Below, in pieces: positions 21,771 through 34,500 of a stretch of 64,000 nt of DNA. The position numbers and the translations under genes were made by a program. The stretch covers positions 107,471,587 through 107,535,586 of the forward strand of contig CM043964.1 of NCBI GenBank assembly GCA_014529385.2, in the 5' to 3' direction. This DNA comes from Adiantum capillus-veneris (Eukaryota; Streptophyta; Polypodiopsida; Polypodiales; Pteridaceae). How positions within the stretch are numbered: position 1 is the stretch's first letter; each line of letters starts with the position of its first letter. The notes below the pieces were generated by a model. The model worked only from the letters and a program-made list of their open reading frames with translations, was not told the DNA's origin and searched no databases.

Positions 21771-24250
21771 AAACACACCCTTTCCAAGAAAAGTTCTTGA
21801 GAGTCGCTAAAAGAAGGTATGCCTTCTTCTATTCTGCTATCATCTAGAAAGCCATGTAATGTGACACCCGTGTGTGATAATATGTCAAATCAATGCATAG
21901 GAGAGGAGTGTTATGTAGTTTTGGTAGAATCTATAAGAAATCTAGAATGAATCCTTAATAAAAGAAAAACATCATGAATCTTTTTTTGTTTTCTTTTGTT
22001 TGTCAAATTGTGAAGAAACATAAAATAAATAAATAAAATGTTCTTTCAGTGATGTTAAATCCTTTCAATACATCAAGAACATCAGCTAATTTTGTCAACG
22101 AGCCATATGATCAGGCATGCTAATGTAAGAGATGCAAATCAACTTGCATGCTCAAGGGACCAAATCTAAGGTGAAAACTACTCCATAGATTGAGTTAGGC
22201 CCTTCCAATTCTTCCCTAGGTATTGTTGTTGAAGGGCCACATGATTCCAATGAGGTCATCATCATGACAATGCTTCTAGAGCATAATACTATCAGGGATG
22301 TAAAGAAACTTGCATGCTCTAGGATTCAAGATCAAACTAAAGATTCTTCCAAATTTTAAGGATGATTGAAGACGACTTTGTTTGCCACATTGAAAACGAA
22401 GTCCAATGCAACGGTTATTTGGAGGATAATCTACAAGAAGGCTAAGGATCTCATGTTAGCAATGATGAAAGTCTTTGAGAGGAGATAATTTCATCTTTGA
22501 ATGATAAGAAGAAAGATATTATTCGATTGGGAGAAAATCAACGTGACCTTTTTTCTTTGATGCAAGAATTTCAAAACAAGTCTATTGAACACTTCTCTAT
22601 GTGTTCCATAGAGTAGAATCAACATGTTGTGGCATTAAAGGAGCAAGTTACTAACTCTAGAGAGTGATCTTAGAGCTTTAGGATGGTTGTTAACCAATTA
22701 AATGCTAAAGAAAAGAGGCTAAGTCATTTGGCTATGCCAAAACCTTTGCCGAACTAGGGAAAAATAACCATGGTTTCTCTTTTGTGGACAATATATTCAT
22801 ATGATCTAGGAGATTCTCATGTGATAAAATTAAACTTTCTACGCTTTATTAATTAATATAATTTTTTTTAATGTCTACCAATTTAGCAATTATTTGCTTA
22901 TCAGTTTTTGTGAAGTTGAATCTAGCTGGTTCTCAATCTCATCTCATGTTATTGTGAGCTTCTCAATCGATCTCGTCTCAACTTTGAATTTTGAAGTGTT
23001 CCTACCACTACTTGGAGTCAATTTCCATGTTGTCACATCTCTCACCTATTCCTATAAAAAAAGATATATGCAAAAATTTGCATTTTCTCTTCGACTTGCA
23101 TATTCTCTTATTCATTTGCTTGCAATTAATGTTGGGCTTTCTCTCTTACTTGCACCTGCTATTTTTCCTTTGCTTGCACTTAATATTGGACGTTCTCACT
23201 CTTACCTGCTCTTTACTGTATATTTCTAGGTTGTTGTGGTATCAAGATTGGCCTCTCCTAGGTTTCTTATGTGGAAAATTTTGGATTCTCCATTTTGTGG
23301 GCATATTATACTCATTGAATCAAAAGAAGTTTTATATGTATTGATGTTGTCTCCCATATTTATAGCAATAATGCGCTTATCTATTGGTGGAAATTTGATC
23401 TAAGGTGTTTCTCAATGCCATGTCGTGTTGACCTAAACTTCTCAATTACATCTTGACTTTGAAGCTTTGAAGTTGAGTATTTCTAATGTTGTCTGAGGTT
23501 GACTACCATGGTACCACTCCTTTGATCTATTTGTAAACCTACCCTTGCCTCTAAGTCAACATTTACTCTCTCGCTTGCACCTACACTTTCTCATTTGCTT
23601 GCACTTTTAATGTTCGACTTGGACTCTCACTTGCATTTGCTCTTTCATGTATTCTTCTAAGATAGAAGAGGGGGCTACAAAAATCTGAAGCTTATAAGGA
23701 AGGTGTTTTTATAAGAACTACACTTTAATCATTATAGATAGAGAAAGAGAATACTTACTTTTCTTTTACTACATCTTATTTCTTAAAGTGTTTGTTGTTA
23801 CAATTACAACATCAGGTATCGCTATCCTAAATTTCTTATTGGACTTCGAGTTCAACGGTTAAAAAATTTGAGTGTAACATGCTCAATACACCATAGCCGT
23901 GCACAAGATAAGACATACATGACAAACCAAAGGAGATGCAATGCATTAAATATGGAAAACTATCACAGGACATTTGAGAATGGGACTATAGAGCAAATGG
24001 GAGTAGCACATTCAAACAACTTTGGTGGTCAAAGAAACAATGTGAATGCAAGCCAAAGAGAAATTACAAATTCTACTACTTCTGTGTGGTGGGATGGATC
24101 TGCAATACGAGTTGGATGTGACTCTATCTTACGCCATATAAATTCACACACAGTTGAAAATCATCATCCATCTATTTTTCCATTTCTTTTTGGTGATTGT
24201 AGTCTACACCATATGGATCACATGATTTTTCAATGTTGTTTTTGTAATGT
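21771..24250. other. No gene recognised; imperfect duplication at 22.95-23.66 kb
   Basis: Low-complexity AT-rich sequence. Segments around 22955-23240 and 23427-23660 share order and wording ('cttctcaat...tcaactttgaa', 'ttgcttgcact'), indicating an old duplication. The frame 23868-24260 (130 codons) directly precedes the Helitron piece and may be part of it, but I do not recognise a domain in it. Confidence 0.4.
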
Positions 24251-24254
24251 GTAT

Positions 24255-24559
24255 CTGTGAAGTGTGAGGTAGAAAGTACCTCTGAGGAATTTTAGAGTAG
24301 GTATTGTTGTTCAAAGGGAAAATTTGTCTTGCCTCCTTTGCACATCCCTCCAGAGGTTTTGGAAGCTATTTTGAGTAGTGATGATGAGCACAGCAAGACG
24401 TTTAGAAAAAATATACGAGCATACAATAAATTCTTATCTTTTGTATCCTTGGGTGCTCATGTAGATGAGCAAGTCACTAGAGGTGGGGGTGCTTATACAT
24501 TTTGGATCAATGGGTTAACATTTAATTGCATTGGATCTCTATTGCCTAATGCACCCTAA
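24255..24559 (+). pseudogene. Helitron Rep/helicase fragment (Helitron_like_N region)
   Basis: The plus-strand frame leading into and through 24329-24559 reads RYCCSKGKFVLPPLHIPPEV, then LSSDDEHSKTFRKNIRAYNK, FLSFVSLGAHVDEQ, and YTFWINGLTFNCIGSLLP. This matches in order the conserved block at the start of the Helitron-like N-terminal domain (cysteine pair, LP-L-PP, S-K-FR-NIR-YN, F-SLG, YTF-I-G, IGSLLP). Helitrons are rolling-circle DNA transposons. The frame stops at 24559 and the Rep HUH motif and helicase were not found, so this is a small dead fragment. The product would have been the replicase of an autonomous element. Confidence 0.75.
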
Positions 24560-24775
24560 CAACTTAAGGCCATTCTATAAACACACACTTACAAAAAAAC
24601 CTAACAACTTAAGGCCATTTATGTAATAGAGTGAAACTTTGTTATTGTAGATTTGAAGAAGTTTATATTAGATTAAACGTATATAGTGGAGAAATGCACA
24701 TTGTTGTTCTATATTGTGATAGCCTTATGTGACATAAAGTCCCTTTATGTGATCTATCCTCAAATAGCGTTTTAA

Positions 24776-26430
24776 GAGCTAAATGAAATCACAATCTCCA
24801 CCAAAATGTAACTTGTTCTAATATGTAATTATAGAGAAAAAATGCAATAGCTCGTGTTTCGTCATGTGGCACAAAAAAAGTTAGTGTGCATTGATTGGTT
24901 TGGTTCTAAGTTTTAAATTTCATTTTCAAGTTACTAAGTTTAAACTCAGGGACTTACCAGACTTTAAGTTTAAAGATAGGTTTTATGACATTTACTTACA
25001 AGAATAATAAATAGGTATGTCTTGAGAAATATTTGCATAAGTAGAAAGGGGCGGTCCAGCTTTAAATATGAGCCAAAGATGGAATTTGGAAACTATGTGA
25101 ACCTTCACAACTTGGAAAAAAGCTAAAGAACTATTTATTTCTTTTGTTATTTATAGGTTTTATTGAAGTGAAGCTCAAAGCATAGTGCGATACTCTTTCT
25201 CACTCTCTTCCTTTTGCTCTTGGCATTGTGGTCCTCTCTCTCCCCCCAAAGTGCCCCCCCACCATCCTCATATCTCTATGAGCATAGTTGCTCCTTTGCA
25301 TCCAATATTTGACTCACTACTAAACATATGTTGATTTAATACACTTCACATTGCGCTCATGTAATGTATTGTTACATTTCTTATCTTTTTAGAAAGATGG
25401 ATTACTACTTAGAATTGCTATGTTGGCAAGCCAAAAAGATAGCTAACGATGCACTCTCTTTGTCTCTCTTTATCATTGTTTCTCTCACTTCTTTGCTGAA
25501 CTACATCACCATGCTGGTCATCCCCCGTCGTCTGAAGGAGAAGTCACACGCTTTAAGAGAAAAATGAAATCACAATTTTTACCAACATGTGACTTTTTCT
25601 AACATGTAATTATAGAAAAAAACCAATAGCTCATGTTTGGCTATGTGGCACAAAAAAAATTAGCGTGCATTGATTGGATTGGTTCTAAGTTTTAAATTTC
25701 ATTTTCAAGTTACTAAGTTTAAACTCACGGGCTTACTAGACTTCAAGTCTGAGGATAGGTTGACATCTACTTATAGGAAGGATAAACATGTGTGTCTTGA
25801 GAAATATTTGCAGCAATAGAAAGGGATGGTCCAGCTTTAAATATGAGCCAAAGATGGAATTTGGGAACTATGTCAACCTTCACAACTTGGAAAAAGTAGA
25901 GGAAGAACTATACAAAAAACCCAAAAAGGTCATTTATTTTTGTAATTATTATGTATATATTTTTTAAAAAGAATTTGATCGATAAAGCTAAACAACTATT
26001 TATTTCTTTCGTTATGAAAGTTCTATAGGTTTTCTTCAAGTGAAGTTCAAAACACAATGTGATACTCTTCCTCACTCTCTTCCTTTCGCTTTCGGTGTTG
26101 TGCTCCTCTTTCTCCCCAAAGTGCTGCCCCCCCCCCCAATCATGATATCTGTACGAGAAAAGTTGTTCCTTTGCATCCAATATTTGACTCATGACTAAAC
26201 ATATCTTGATTTAATACACTTCACATTGCGCTCATGTAATGTATTGTTACATTTCTTATCTTTCTAGAAAGATAGATTATTACTACTTAGAAGTGTTATG
26301 TTGGCAAGCCAAAAAAATAGCTAGCAATGCAGTCTCTTTGTCTCTCTTGATCATTGTTTCTTTCACTCCTTTGCTCAATTGCATTGCCATGTCAATCATC
26401 CCCTGCCGTCCAGAGGACGGGTCACACACT
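24776..26430. repeat. Tandem direct duplication, unit about 0.78-0.87 kb
   Basis: The segments 24776-25556 and 25557-26430 are collinear. Shared landmarks are 'tgaaatcacaat', 'gtccagctttaaatatgagcc', 'ttgacatcc'-type flanks, 'gtaatgtattgttacatttc' (25362 and 26237) and 'ttggcaagccaaaaa'. The second copy carries an extra segment of roughly 85 bases near 25908-25995. Substitutions are moderate. No coding function is recognised; short frames such as 25364 and 26239 are homologous to each other. Confidence 0.85.
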
Positions 26431-26445
26431 CATGCATATCACCAG

Positions 26446-26721
26446 TGAGTGAGCTACAAATTGTACAATGAGCCCATAAAGCATAAGGCAATAAAATTTT
26501 GGGGTAAAGGGCTATGCCTCTACCCATGGCCGGTGGTCGCTTACCCACGGTTCGGTCCACATTCCTTATTCTTCATATACCCAAAACTTAATAAGGATTT
26601 CATCTTCTTCATCTTGAGGAGAATCTCCACCCACAAACAGTCTCTTGCTTCTTGCCTCCTTTGCATGCATGAACTGCACATATTCCATACACATGAGTGC
26701 ACTTTCAATTGGTATCAAAGC
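26446..26721 (+). other. Possible LTR end and primer-binding site of a lone LTR element
   Basis: At 26710-26721 the plus strand reads TGGTATCAAAGC, one base from the initiator-Met PBS. It lies two bases after a CA-ending tract (ACTTTCA), as at the 3' end of a 5' LTR. The preceding 250 bases would be the LTR, but no second copy was found in the window. Downstream coding is poor: short frames with a Lys/Glu-rich coiled-coil stretch near 26990-27120. It could be a gag remnant or a non-autonomous element. Confidence 0.4.
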
Positions 26722-27198
26722 TACGGTGATCGGTGCGCATGTGATGGCTTGCTGATAAGCTCAATGGCTATGACAGAGCTTGGAACTGGAGCCTGAGAAC
26801 ATCCGGCATGGAGGAACTGGATTGAAGGCGCATCCAACAGATCTTGGTGCTTGGAGCTGCCCGGCATGCAAAGACTCCCAAGCTTGTAGAATCTTGAGAG
26901 CTTCTCAAAGAATCTATGGAGAATTGGAGCAAACTCTGCAAATCTCAACATAGAGTTTGTGTGTAGAATACCAATCAGAGATTGAGGGGAGGATGAGCAA
27001 ATAAAGAAAGAGTTGGAGGTAGTGCAGAGCTTGGGCAAGGAACTGAAGGCTTTGCAAGCGAGCAACCAAGAACTTTGTCGGTGCTACAGTGAGCTTGAAG
27101 GAAGTCAAGCTAAAAAGAAGATGGATTGAGGGAATTTAGAGCTCATAATCAATCATTTGTAGGAAAATCAAAGCGAGCAATGAGCACCACACTTTTGT

Positions 27199-27268
<70 letters not shown>

Positions 27269-29337
27269 CGGGTAGGCCTTTAGTAGCACCGAAAGCAATC
27301 ATCAAAGGATCTTGCCGGTAGCCAAGTCAACTAAGCCTTGGTAGGGACACTGAGCATTGGAAGCAATTGAAGCAATTTGAGGTGCAACTTTTACACAAGC
27401 AAAATTGAGCAGCATAATAAACGAGCAAGTAAGCTCAATAAGGGGTATCTTGAGCAGCATCACGGGAAGCTTGAACGATGAGAGCAAAGAAGGAACTGAG
27501 CAGCACTGCAAGACATTAAGGAGCAATGCAAATCGGGCCTTGGGCTAGCAAACACGAGCCAATTTGGGGGTGAAATTGGCAACGTTGTGTTGAGTGCAAA
27601 GCATTAGGGGATGTTTGAGGTTTCGAATTTGCCTTGTAAGAAATGGTAGAGAGAGAAAATACTTTTCAATTTTGAAAATGTGAACAAAAAATTTTAAAAC
27701 CCAGAATTAGGGGGGGAATCCACCTTTTTACTAGGTACAGGAGATGTCACTATTTGGGGGCCCACATGTAGTTTTGTTTTCTAATCTCATGGGAATGTGT
27801 CCCTTTTCCAAAAATGCTCCCTCCCAATGCACCGTTTTTATCTTTTGGTCCAAATTTCAAATTTCCCCCTATTCATTTTGTCCTTTCTCTACACCTTTCT
27901 TTGCATATTTTTCTGCACCATATCTAACTCGTCATCTCCCCCATATCCAATCTTTGACCATGAATCCTACTAAGAGAGCTATCTACCATCTCCATGTTGA
28001 TTTGGAAGATAAATATTCCCCTCTTTGAAAAATGAATAGGCTTTGTGAAACTCCTCCTTTGGCCATAGAAGCCTTGAGATTAGAAGAAAAGAAGCACATT
28101 GGTCTATGGACGGATGGTAGATTAAATCCCGTAAAACCCTATAACCAAATGCACCCCACTGTTTTTCAATTGTTCTTCATTGATGAGATTTGTAGGAGAT
28201 GGTATAAAAGGTCTATTAAGCTATACACAAAACCTTGTATCAGGGAGGGCATTCTTAAGTTGGAAAAACCTTTGCTACTACAATTGAAGGATTCTCTTAA
28301 TCTCATCAGCTTCAAGAAAGCAAGGAGCAGTTAAAGAACCTCAATGTTGAATACAGTAAAAAGAAAGAGAACATAGCTTGGGCTTAGACAAAAACAAAGG
28401 AAGTTGAAGAATATTGAGAGTCTCAATATAAGCAAGGAGGTGGAGTCTACAACAGAAGAATCAAAACAGTGAGCTAAATTTGATTTTTTTTTCATTGTTA
28501 TCTTTGTCTTGGAAATTGGTATCTTTGGGTGTGTTATAGTATTTGTTTATGTTTTCTTAGTTCAGCAACACTGTTCACACAAAAACATGAGAGGTGCATC
28601 ACAATTATTTTGTGAAGTGATCCCACATGTTGTTGCTACATCCTATGGGATGAAAGAAAATTTAGGGTAGCTAGGTGGAAACGCATCAATGGATTTTTGA
28701 CAAGTTCTACTTTGGGCAAGGATTAAGTTCAAGGCATTATGGACAAAATTGGAATCAGTAGTGCTGGTTACCGAAAGCTATTCAAGATCATCAATAAAAA
28801 CTGAAGCAGTTAAGAGTGAAATGGTCGTTGCTACTAGAGCCAGTTGCTTAATAGGCTAGGCTCAGAATTAATTCCAAGGTCATGGAGATGCTTGGAGAGC
28901 CTTTCCACATCAAATGACATATATCTTGGTAAGAAGAAATACCTCAAGTTTAACTCTTTCAATAATTTTTTCTTTGACTTGAGAACTTTGTAAGGAAAAT
29001 GATAAATTCTATGATCATTAATATATTGAGGTGCATGGGAAAGCCATTTTTGTGATCAGATTAGATGAGAGTGAAAGTGTGAAGGGTAGAAATTTTGAGA
29101 GGGTATCAATAACCCTCATGAATAGAGCTCTTCATACCACAGAGGAGAAAAAAAAACCCTAAAATTTTAGTGTGTAGTCAGAGAAGAATATTTGGTGGTT
29201 GGGTGCTTTGAGGTTGATAGTGAGGATTTCAATGTGTTGAATTGAGTATTCCACCACACTAGTATCCCTACAATAATCAAATCTCAACAAGCTAGGGAGG
29301 AGGTAAATGTTGAGGGTTTTGGTGGGTACAAGGTGGA
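26722..29337. other. Mostly unrecognised; small coding-like stretches
   Basis: Contains a (CA)n microsatellite. Coding-like plus-strand frames at 27744-28028 and 28032-28334 are separated by one stop and share a frame change. The second reads LAIEALRLEEKKHIGLWTDG with normal composition. I do not recognise a family. They may be parts of a decayed gene or element lying left of the copia array. Confidence 0.35.
27198..27268. repeat. (CA)n microsatellite
   Basis: About 70 bases of uninterrupted CA repeat. Confidence 0.96.
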
Positions 29338-29720
29338 GTGGCACATGGGGAGAGACCTAAAGAAAGTAAATTGTATGTGCAATGTGTCAAGGGATGCCAA
29401 TGTCAAAAGCCCTGTATCTACAACATGGGTGTAGCAAAGGAGTTGAATCCTACTAATTGGAACAAATCCCTAGATAGACACTGTAAAGATCCAAACTTTC
29501 AAGCTCTTTTAGATATTCCCCTTTTAAATATCCACCTCCGCACACTCCATGCACTTTTTAGAATCATTGAGAAGATTGTGCATCTCTACATAGGGTCTGC
29601 ATGGAAACTACAACCTTATCAACCGGGGAAACTACCATATAAAAAGTATTGAGGGGGTATTGTCTAATATTGGACTTCATGGGGGGAATGTGGGGATTGA
29701 GTCAGACCCCAAGAGGTCAT
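29338..29720 (+). pseudogene. Unrecognised coding-like sequence cut by the copia array
   Basis: The plus-strand frame 29338-29652 (104 codons, ...LHALFRIIEKIVHLYIGSAW...) has balanced composition. After a TGA and a frame shift, a second piece (SNIGLHGGNVGIESDPKRSS) runs to 29720, where copia sequence starts abruptly. On the far side of the array, 46232-46371 also reads open on the plus strand (TIRQEPSFSNTLDMVGEL), so the array may interrupt one older coding region. The family is unknown to me. Confidence 0.35.
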
Positions 29721-30849
29721 CACATGTCACCTTCTTTCCTGCTGGAGCTGCATCCAATGAACAAAACAAATCCTTCCTTGAAGTAATATGCCTGGATGCA
29801 CCACTATCAAAGTACCAAATCATTTGTGTCTTGTCAACATTGTAAGCAGAAAAATCTGAACATACTACAAAAGCATAAGAATCCTGCACAAAGTTTGCAG
29901 ACTCTTCTTTAGCTGTAGAAGAATCACCAGAAGCTGAAACAACCAAACTTGACTCTTTCTTCTTTTCTTTAGCAATTCGCTTTTTACACTCACTAATGTA
30001 GTGACCAGGTTTCTTGCAGTAGTGACATTTACCTTTCTTCTTGGACTTGTCGGAATCACCTTTAGACTTCTCTGAAGATTGTCCTGCACTAGACTTGGAG
30101 TGATGAGCACTCTCTTTACCCCTGTTTTTGTTCTGTACAACAAGAGCATGATCCATACCATCCACCTGTAAAGACTTGTTCTTACGTGATTGATCCTCCT
30201 GCAATAGCAAAGCCACTAACTCTTCAAAATGAAGAGGGTCAGGATTAGCTCGCAAAGACAGAGTCAAAGAAGTCTGAAAAGTCAAATAAGATGGTGGTAG
30301 TGAATTGAGTGTTTTGGAAACCAAGTCCTTCTCTGGGATCACTTCATCAATGCTAAGCAATTGCTCTTTAAGATCCTTGATTTTTGTAAGATGCTCAACA
30401 ATATCGTCACCTTCGTCCATCTGTATTTTGTCAAGTTGTTTCTTCAAAAACTCTATTCTGGCAGCGTTTCTTCCTCCAAACATAGCTTGCAGAGTGTTCC
30501 AAGCATCCTCAGAAGTTCTGCAAGATCTGATATGTGGTGTGATTGTCCTCTTTATGGTTAAGGCAATCACAGCCATAGCCTGTGCATCTTTAGTATCCCA
30601 TCTCTTTTGCTCTGGAGTGACTTGTGAGGGTCCTGCACCACCAGCTGCACCACGACCAGGCGTGACAGGTGCAATGCTAACTGGACGAACTTCATCTCCA
30701 GATACATAATCCCACAATCCTTTACCAACCAAAACATTTTTGGCCATAAAAGACCAAAGAGAATAGTTGGTACCATCCAATTTGTCTTCGGATGTAAACG
30801 CACCAAAAATCTCTTTCTCCGTAGATTGAGCCATACTGTAGATGCACAC
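29721..30849 (-). pseudogene. Copia element 1: truncated gag, zinc knuckle, start of protease
   Basis: The polyprotein starts as in the other copies (residues 1-376: gag, CCHC knuckle at 275-288, protease DSGA at 348-351). It breaks after KKVTC, where the copia homology meets flanking sequence at 29721; the frame then reads about a dozen foreign codons to a stop. Integrase, RT, RNase H and a 3' LTR are missing. The protein would be a Gag with an incomplete protease. It shares LTR A with element 2. Confidence 0.93.
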
Positions 30850-31219
30850 AAGAGAGCAAAAGAACCTCCAAGAGATTCACAAATCTCCTCTCCAATCCAA
30901 GCAAAACTCTACACAAAATCTCAGCACAAAGCTAAGACAAGCTGCTTCCCAAAAGAACTGTTTACCTGAAGAAAATCTGTCAAAAAGCACACCCTCTTTA
31001 TCTAAACGCCTCCGAAAAGTAACTTCTGCTACGCTGCTCAGAACAAAATTCTGAGGGCTCGAACAGCTTCGAAAGGGGGGTTAAACCCCAGGTCACCTGA
31101 TCAGAATACTCCCGGAACGTCGAGGATGCTCCCACGAACAAATTTTCCGAAAACTGCCTGAAAACTGCGATTGCGCGCGCGGACGCGAAAACGCAAGTAG
31201 AGGCTCTGGAAATCACCTC

Positions 31220-31231
31220 GCTCTGATACCA
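31220..31231 (-). other. Primer-binding site for initiator-Met tRNA (copia, junction A)
   Basis: The minus strand reads TGGTATCAGAGC two bases inside LTR A. Identical sites lie at the equivalent place by LTRs B, C and D (about 36127-36138, 41034-41045, 45940-45951). They prime first-strand synthesis of element 1 here. Confidence 0.93.
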
Positions 31232-31233
31232 AT

Positions 31234-31512
31234 TGTTGAAGATGATGAAACAGGAAACAGAAGGAAGACAGCAACTCAAAGTAGGAAGAAGATGGAGAAG
31301 GAGAAGACACAGAGCTTGTGTACGAGATCTCTGTAGTCTCTCTCTCTGTATTGGAATAATAATATGTATATAAACTCGGAGCTACAAAGCTTATATGAAA
31401 CCCTAAGAGATAAGGTGTCCTTTCACACCAGATGTCCAGGGGAAAAAACCCAGTGGGAGAAAAGTGCCCCTGGTGAAGCGCGTATACACACTAACACTAC
31501 TACATGTCTACA
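31234..31512 (-). repeat. Copia LTR A (shared by elements 1 and 2)
   Basis: A 279-bp LTR, minus strand TGTAGACATG...TTCAACA with TGT/ACA ends. It contains a TATA-like TTTATATACA (plus 31366-31375). A polypurine tract (AGGGGGGAT on the minus strand, plus 31514-31522) abuts it on the element 2 side. It differs from LTR B at two visible positions. Confidence 0.93.
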
Positions 31513-31559
31513 AATCCCCCCTGTAGTGATAGTGTGAATCCGTACAAGGTAGCAGATCA

Positions 31560-34500
31560 TCATGTGTATGAGAGTAAGCCCAAAGCTTTTCGGAAAGCTT
31601 CAAACTTTTCTCGTGATAACGCCTTCGTAAATAGATCTGCAATGTTATCCTGTGTAGGACAGTAAGTTAGTGTGATCTCCCCTGCATGTAGCCTTTCCCT
31701 GACATAGTGGTAGTGAACCTCTATGTGCTTTGTTCTTGCATGAAATACTGGATTCCTTGCAACTGCCATAGCACTCTGACTGTCAGTGAAAATGGTAGTG
31801 GGTGCCTGTTGACACTCACAAAGATCTGCCAATAACCTGTGTATCCATACACAATCAACTGTTGCCGTGAAAGCTGCCCTGTACTCAGCTTCACAAGTTA
31901 ATGTAGCCACTGTGGGTTGCTTCTTGCTTAGCCAAGATATACATGCATTTCCCAAGAAAAAACAATTGCCACTTGTGGAATGTCGTGTGTCAAAATCACC
32001 AGCCCAATCTGAATCGCTGTAACCAAGAAGCTGCATAGAACTGTGCTTTCCATACATATCCCCCCTTGGAAAGAACATGGCAAGATTAGGGGTACCTGAA
32101 AGGTAACGAAGTATGCGCTTCACAGCCTGCCAATGATGCATACCTGGGCTGTGCATAAATCTGCTTGCTTGTGAAACCCCAAATTGAATGTCTGGACGAG
32201 TGTTGCCTGCCAAATATATCAAGCAACCAACGGCTGCTGCATAAGTATGTACATCAAAAGGTTCTCCAGCATCGTGCATGCTCAACTTTGATCCAGTTTC
32301 TACGGGTGTAGAGATTGGCTTACAATTTTGCATACCAAACTTGTCCAAAATTTTATGCAAATATTTTGCCTGCAACATGTATATGCCATCCTCTGATTGC
32401 ACAAACTGAATACCCAAGTAATAATGTAGCAAACCAAGATCAGACATCTCAAAGGTTTTTCTCAAAGCATCTTTAAACGCTTCAATTTCATCTGCAGTAT
32501 TGCCTGTAAGAAGCATATCATCCACATAAAGTGTTAGCATAATGAGAACTCCATCTCTCTTTTTGACATACAAAGTACTTTCTGTTGGACTATTTTGAAA
32601 TCCCTGGCCAATCAAATAAGTATGTATCTTCTCATACCATGCTCTTGGAGCCTGTTTGAGACCATACAAAGCTTTACGCAATCTACATACCTTTTGCTCT
32701 TGACCTTTTACAACAAAACCACTTGGTTGAATTACATAAACTTCTTCCTGCAAATCACCATTCAAAAAAGCAGTTTTGATATCCAACTGATGCACTTTCC
32801 AACCATGATGAGCAGCAATTGCAACTAGTGATCTAACTGTGGACGCACGAGAAGTAGGAGCAAAGGTTTCATCATAATCTATGCCTTTCTGTTGCGCATA
32901 GCCTTTTGCCACAAGCCTTGCTTTGTACCTGTCAATAGTACCATCTTGTTTCTTTTTTACCTTAAAAACCCACTTTGTACCAATAGGATTTTTACCTGTA
33001 GGCAAGTCCACTAGATCCCATGTATGATTCTTATGAATAGAATCAATTTCTTGCTGCATAGCATCTTTCCACTGAACACACTCTAAAGCTTGTTCAAATG
33101 AATCAGGCTCATCTGCATCACAAAGAGTACTAAAGCAAGCCAAATCTACTTGCTCTCTGCCAAAAGTAGTACCAGCACGTGTTTTTCGTGGCAACGGTGC
33201 ATCCAACTTGCTATCCTGCAAAGTTTTCTGAACCCATTTAGGCAAGGTTCTTTCTTCCCTGAGAACTTCTTGCTCTTCACGCACAATTTCCTCTACATCA
33301 TGAGGTGTCACATGCTGATCAAAAGATTGATCAAGATTATCAACCTGTTGTGATTCTTGATTCTCCACAAAAGAAGGAAGCAAACCTTCAAATACATCAT
33401 GTGTCTGCATATGAGGTACATCAAAAGCAACCATAGGTTGAGCAGTAGTTTCTGCAAAAATTACATCACGACTTTCAAAAATCTTGTTTGTAGCAGGATT
33501 GTAAAGTCTATAACCTTTACTTCCACTACTGTACCCCACAAATATACATTTGATTGCCTTATCATCAAGCTTCCCACGTAACTGCTGAGGGATGTGAGCA
33601 TAAGCAAGACAACCAAAAACACGAAGATAACTGACTGAAGGTTTTTTGTCATACCAAGCTTCATATGCAGTAATGGTCTTCAAGGCACGAGTAGGACACC
33701 TGTTCAAAACATGTGCTGCACAAGCAACTGCCTCCATCCATAGTTTATGAGGCAAACTCTTAGCCTTGAGCATACATCTAGCTGTCTCCATTAAAGACCT
33801 GTTCTTCCTTTCTGCAACACCATTCTGTTGTGGTGTGTATGGCATAGTGCATTGGTGTTTAATGCCTTTCTTTCCCAAAAAATCCTTAAATGCACCTGAC
33901 ATGTATTCACCTCCTCGATCGGTACGAAGAGTCTGTACTTTGCAACCTGTTTCATTTTCAACCATGGCGACATAATGTTGAAAAACTGCAAACACATCTG
34001 ACTTTGCTTTGAGTGGATACACCCAACAAAACCTGGAAAAGTCATCAATGAAGGTCACAAAATAAAGGCTGTTTCCTATAGATGGCGTCCTCATAGGACC
34101 ACATACATCACTGTGTACAAGCTGCAACTTTCGTGTCGCTCTAACTGAACCATCCTGCGAAAATGCAAATCTGTGCATCTTTCCAAGAACGCAACCTTCA
34201 CATACATGTCTTGGTGGCATCTCCAATAAAGACAAATCATGCACCATATTATGACGTTGTAAAGTCATCAAACTGCCATAACCAACATGCCCAAATCTAG
34301 CATGCCACAACTCAGCATCCTGCATGGCCTGAGTCTTTGTTTCTGCAATACATACCTGAATCTGCTTTTCATAACGATCTAGCACAAATAGTCCATTGTC
34401 CAGCGTACCTGTAGTGATAAGAGAATAACCATTCTCTCGATCTCGTACAACACATCTGTCATCCTCAAAAATGACCCGAAGACCATTTTTTGCAAGAGAG

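Noticed and set aside
30305-30709. Repeated 134-codon plus-strand frame, also at 35212, 40119 and 45025
   Set aside because: It is antisense to the copia gag frame and recurs only because the element is repeated. Its composition is that of a shadow frame.
32595-33975. Several short plus-strand frames recurring in each array unit
   Set aside because: Antisense shadows of the copia integrase and RT coding region.
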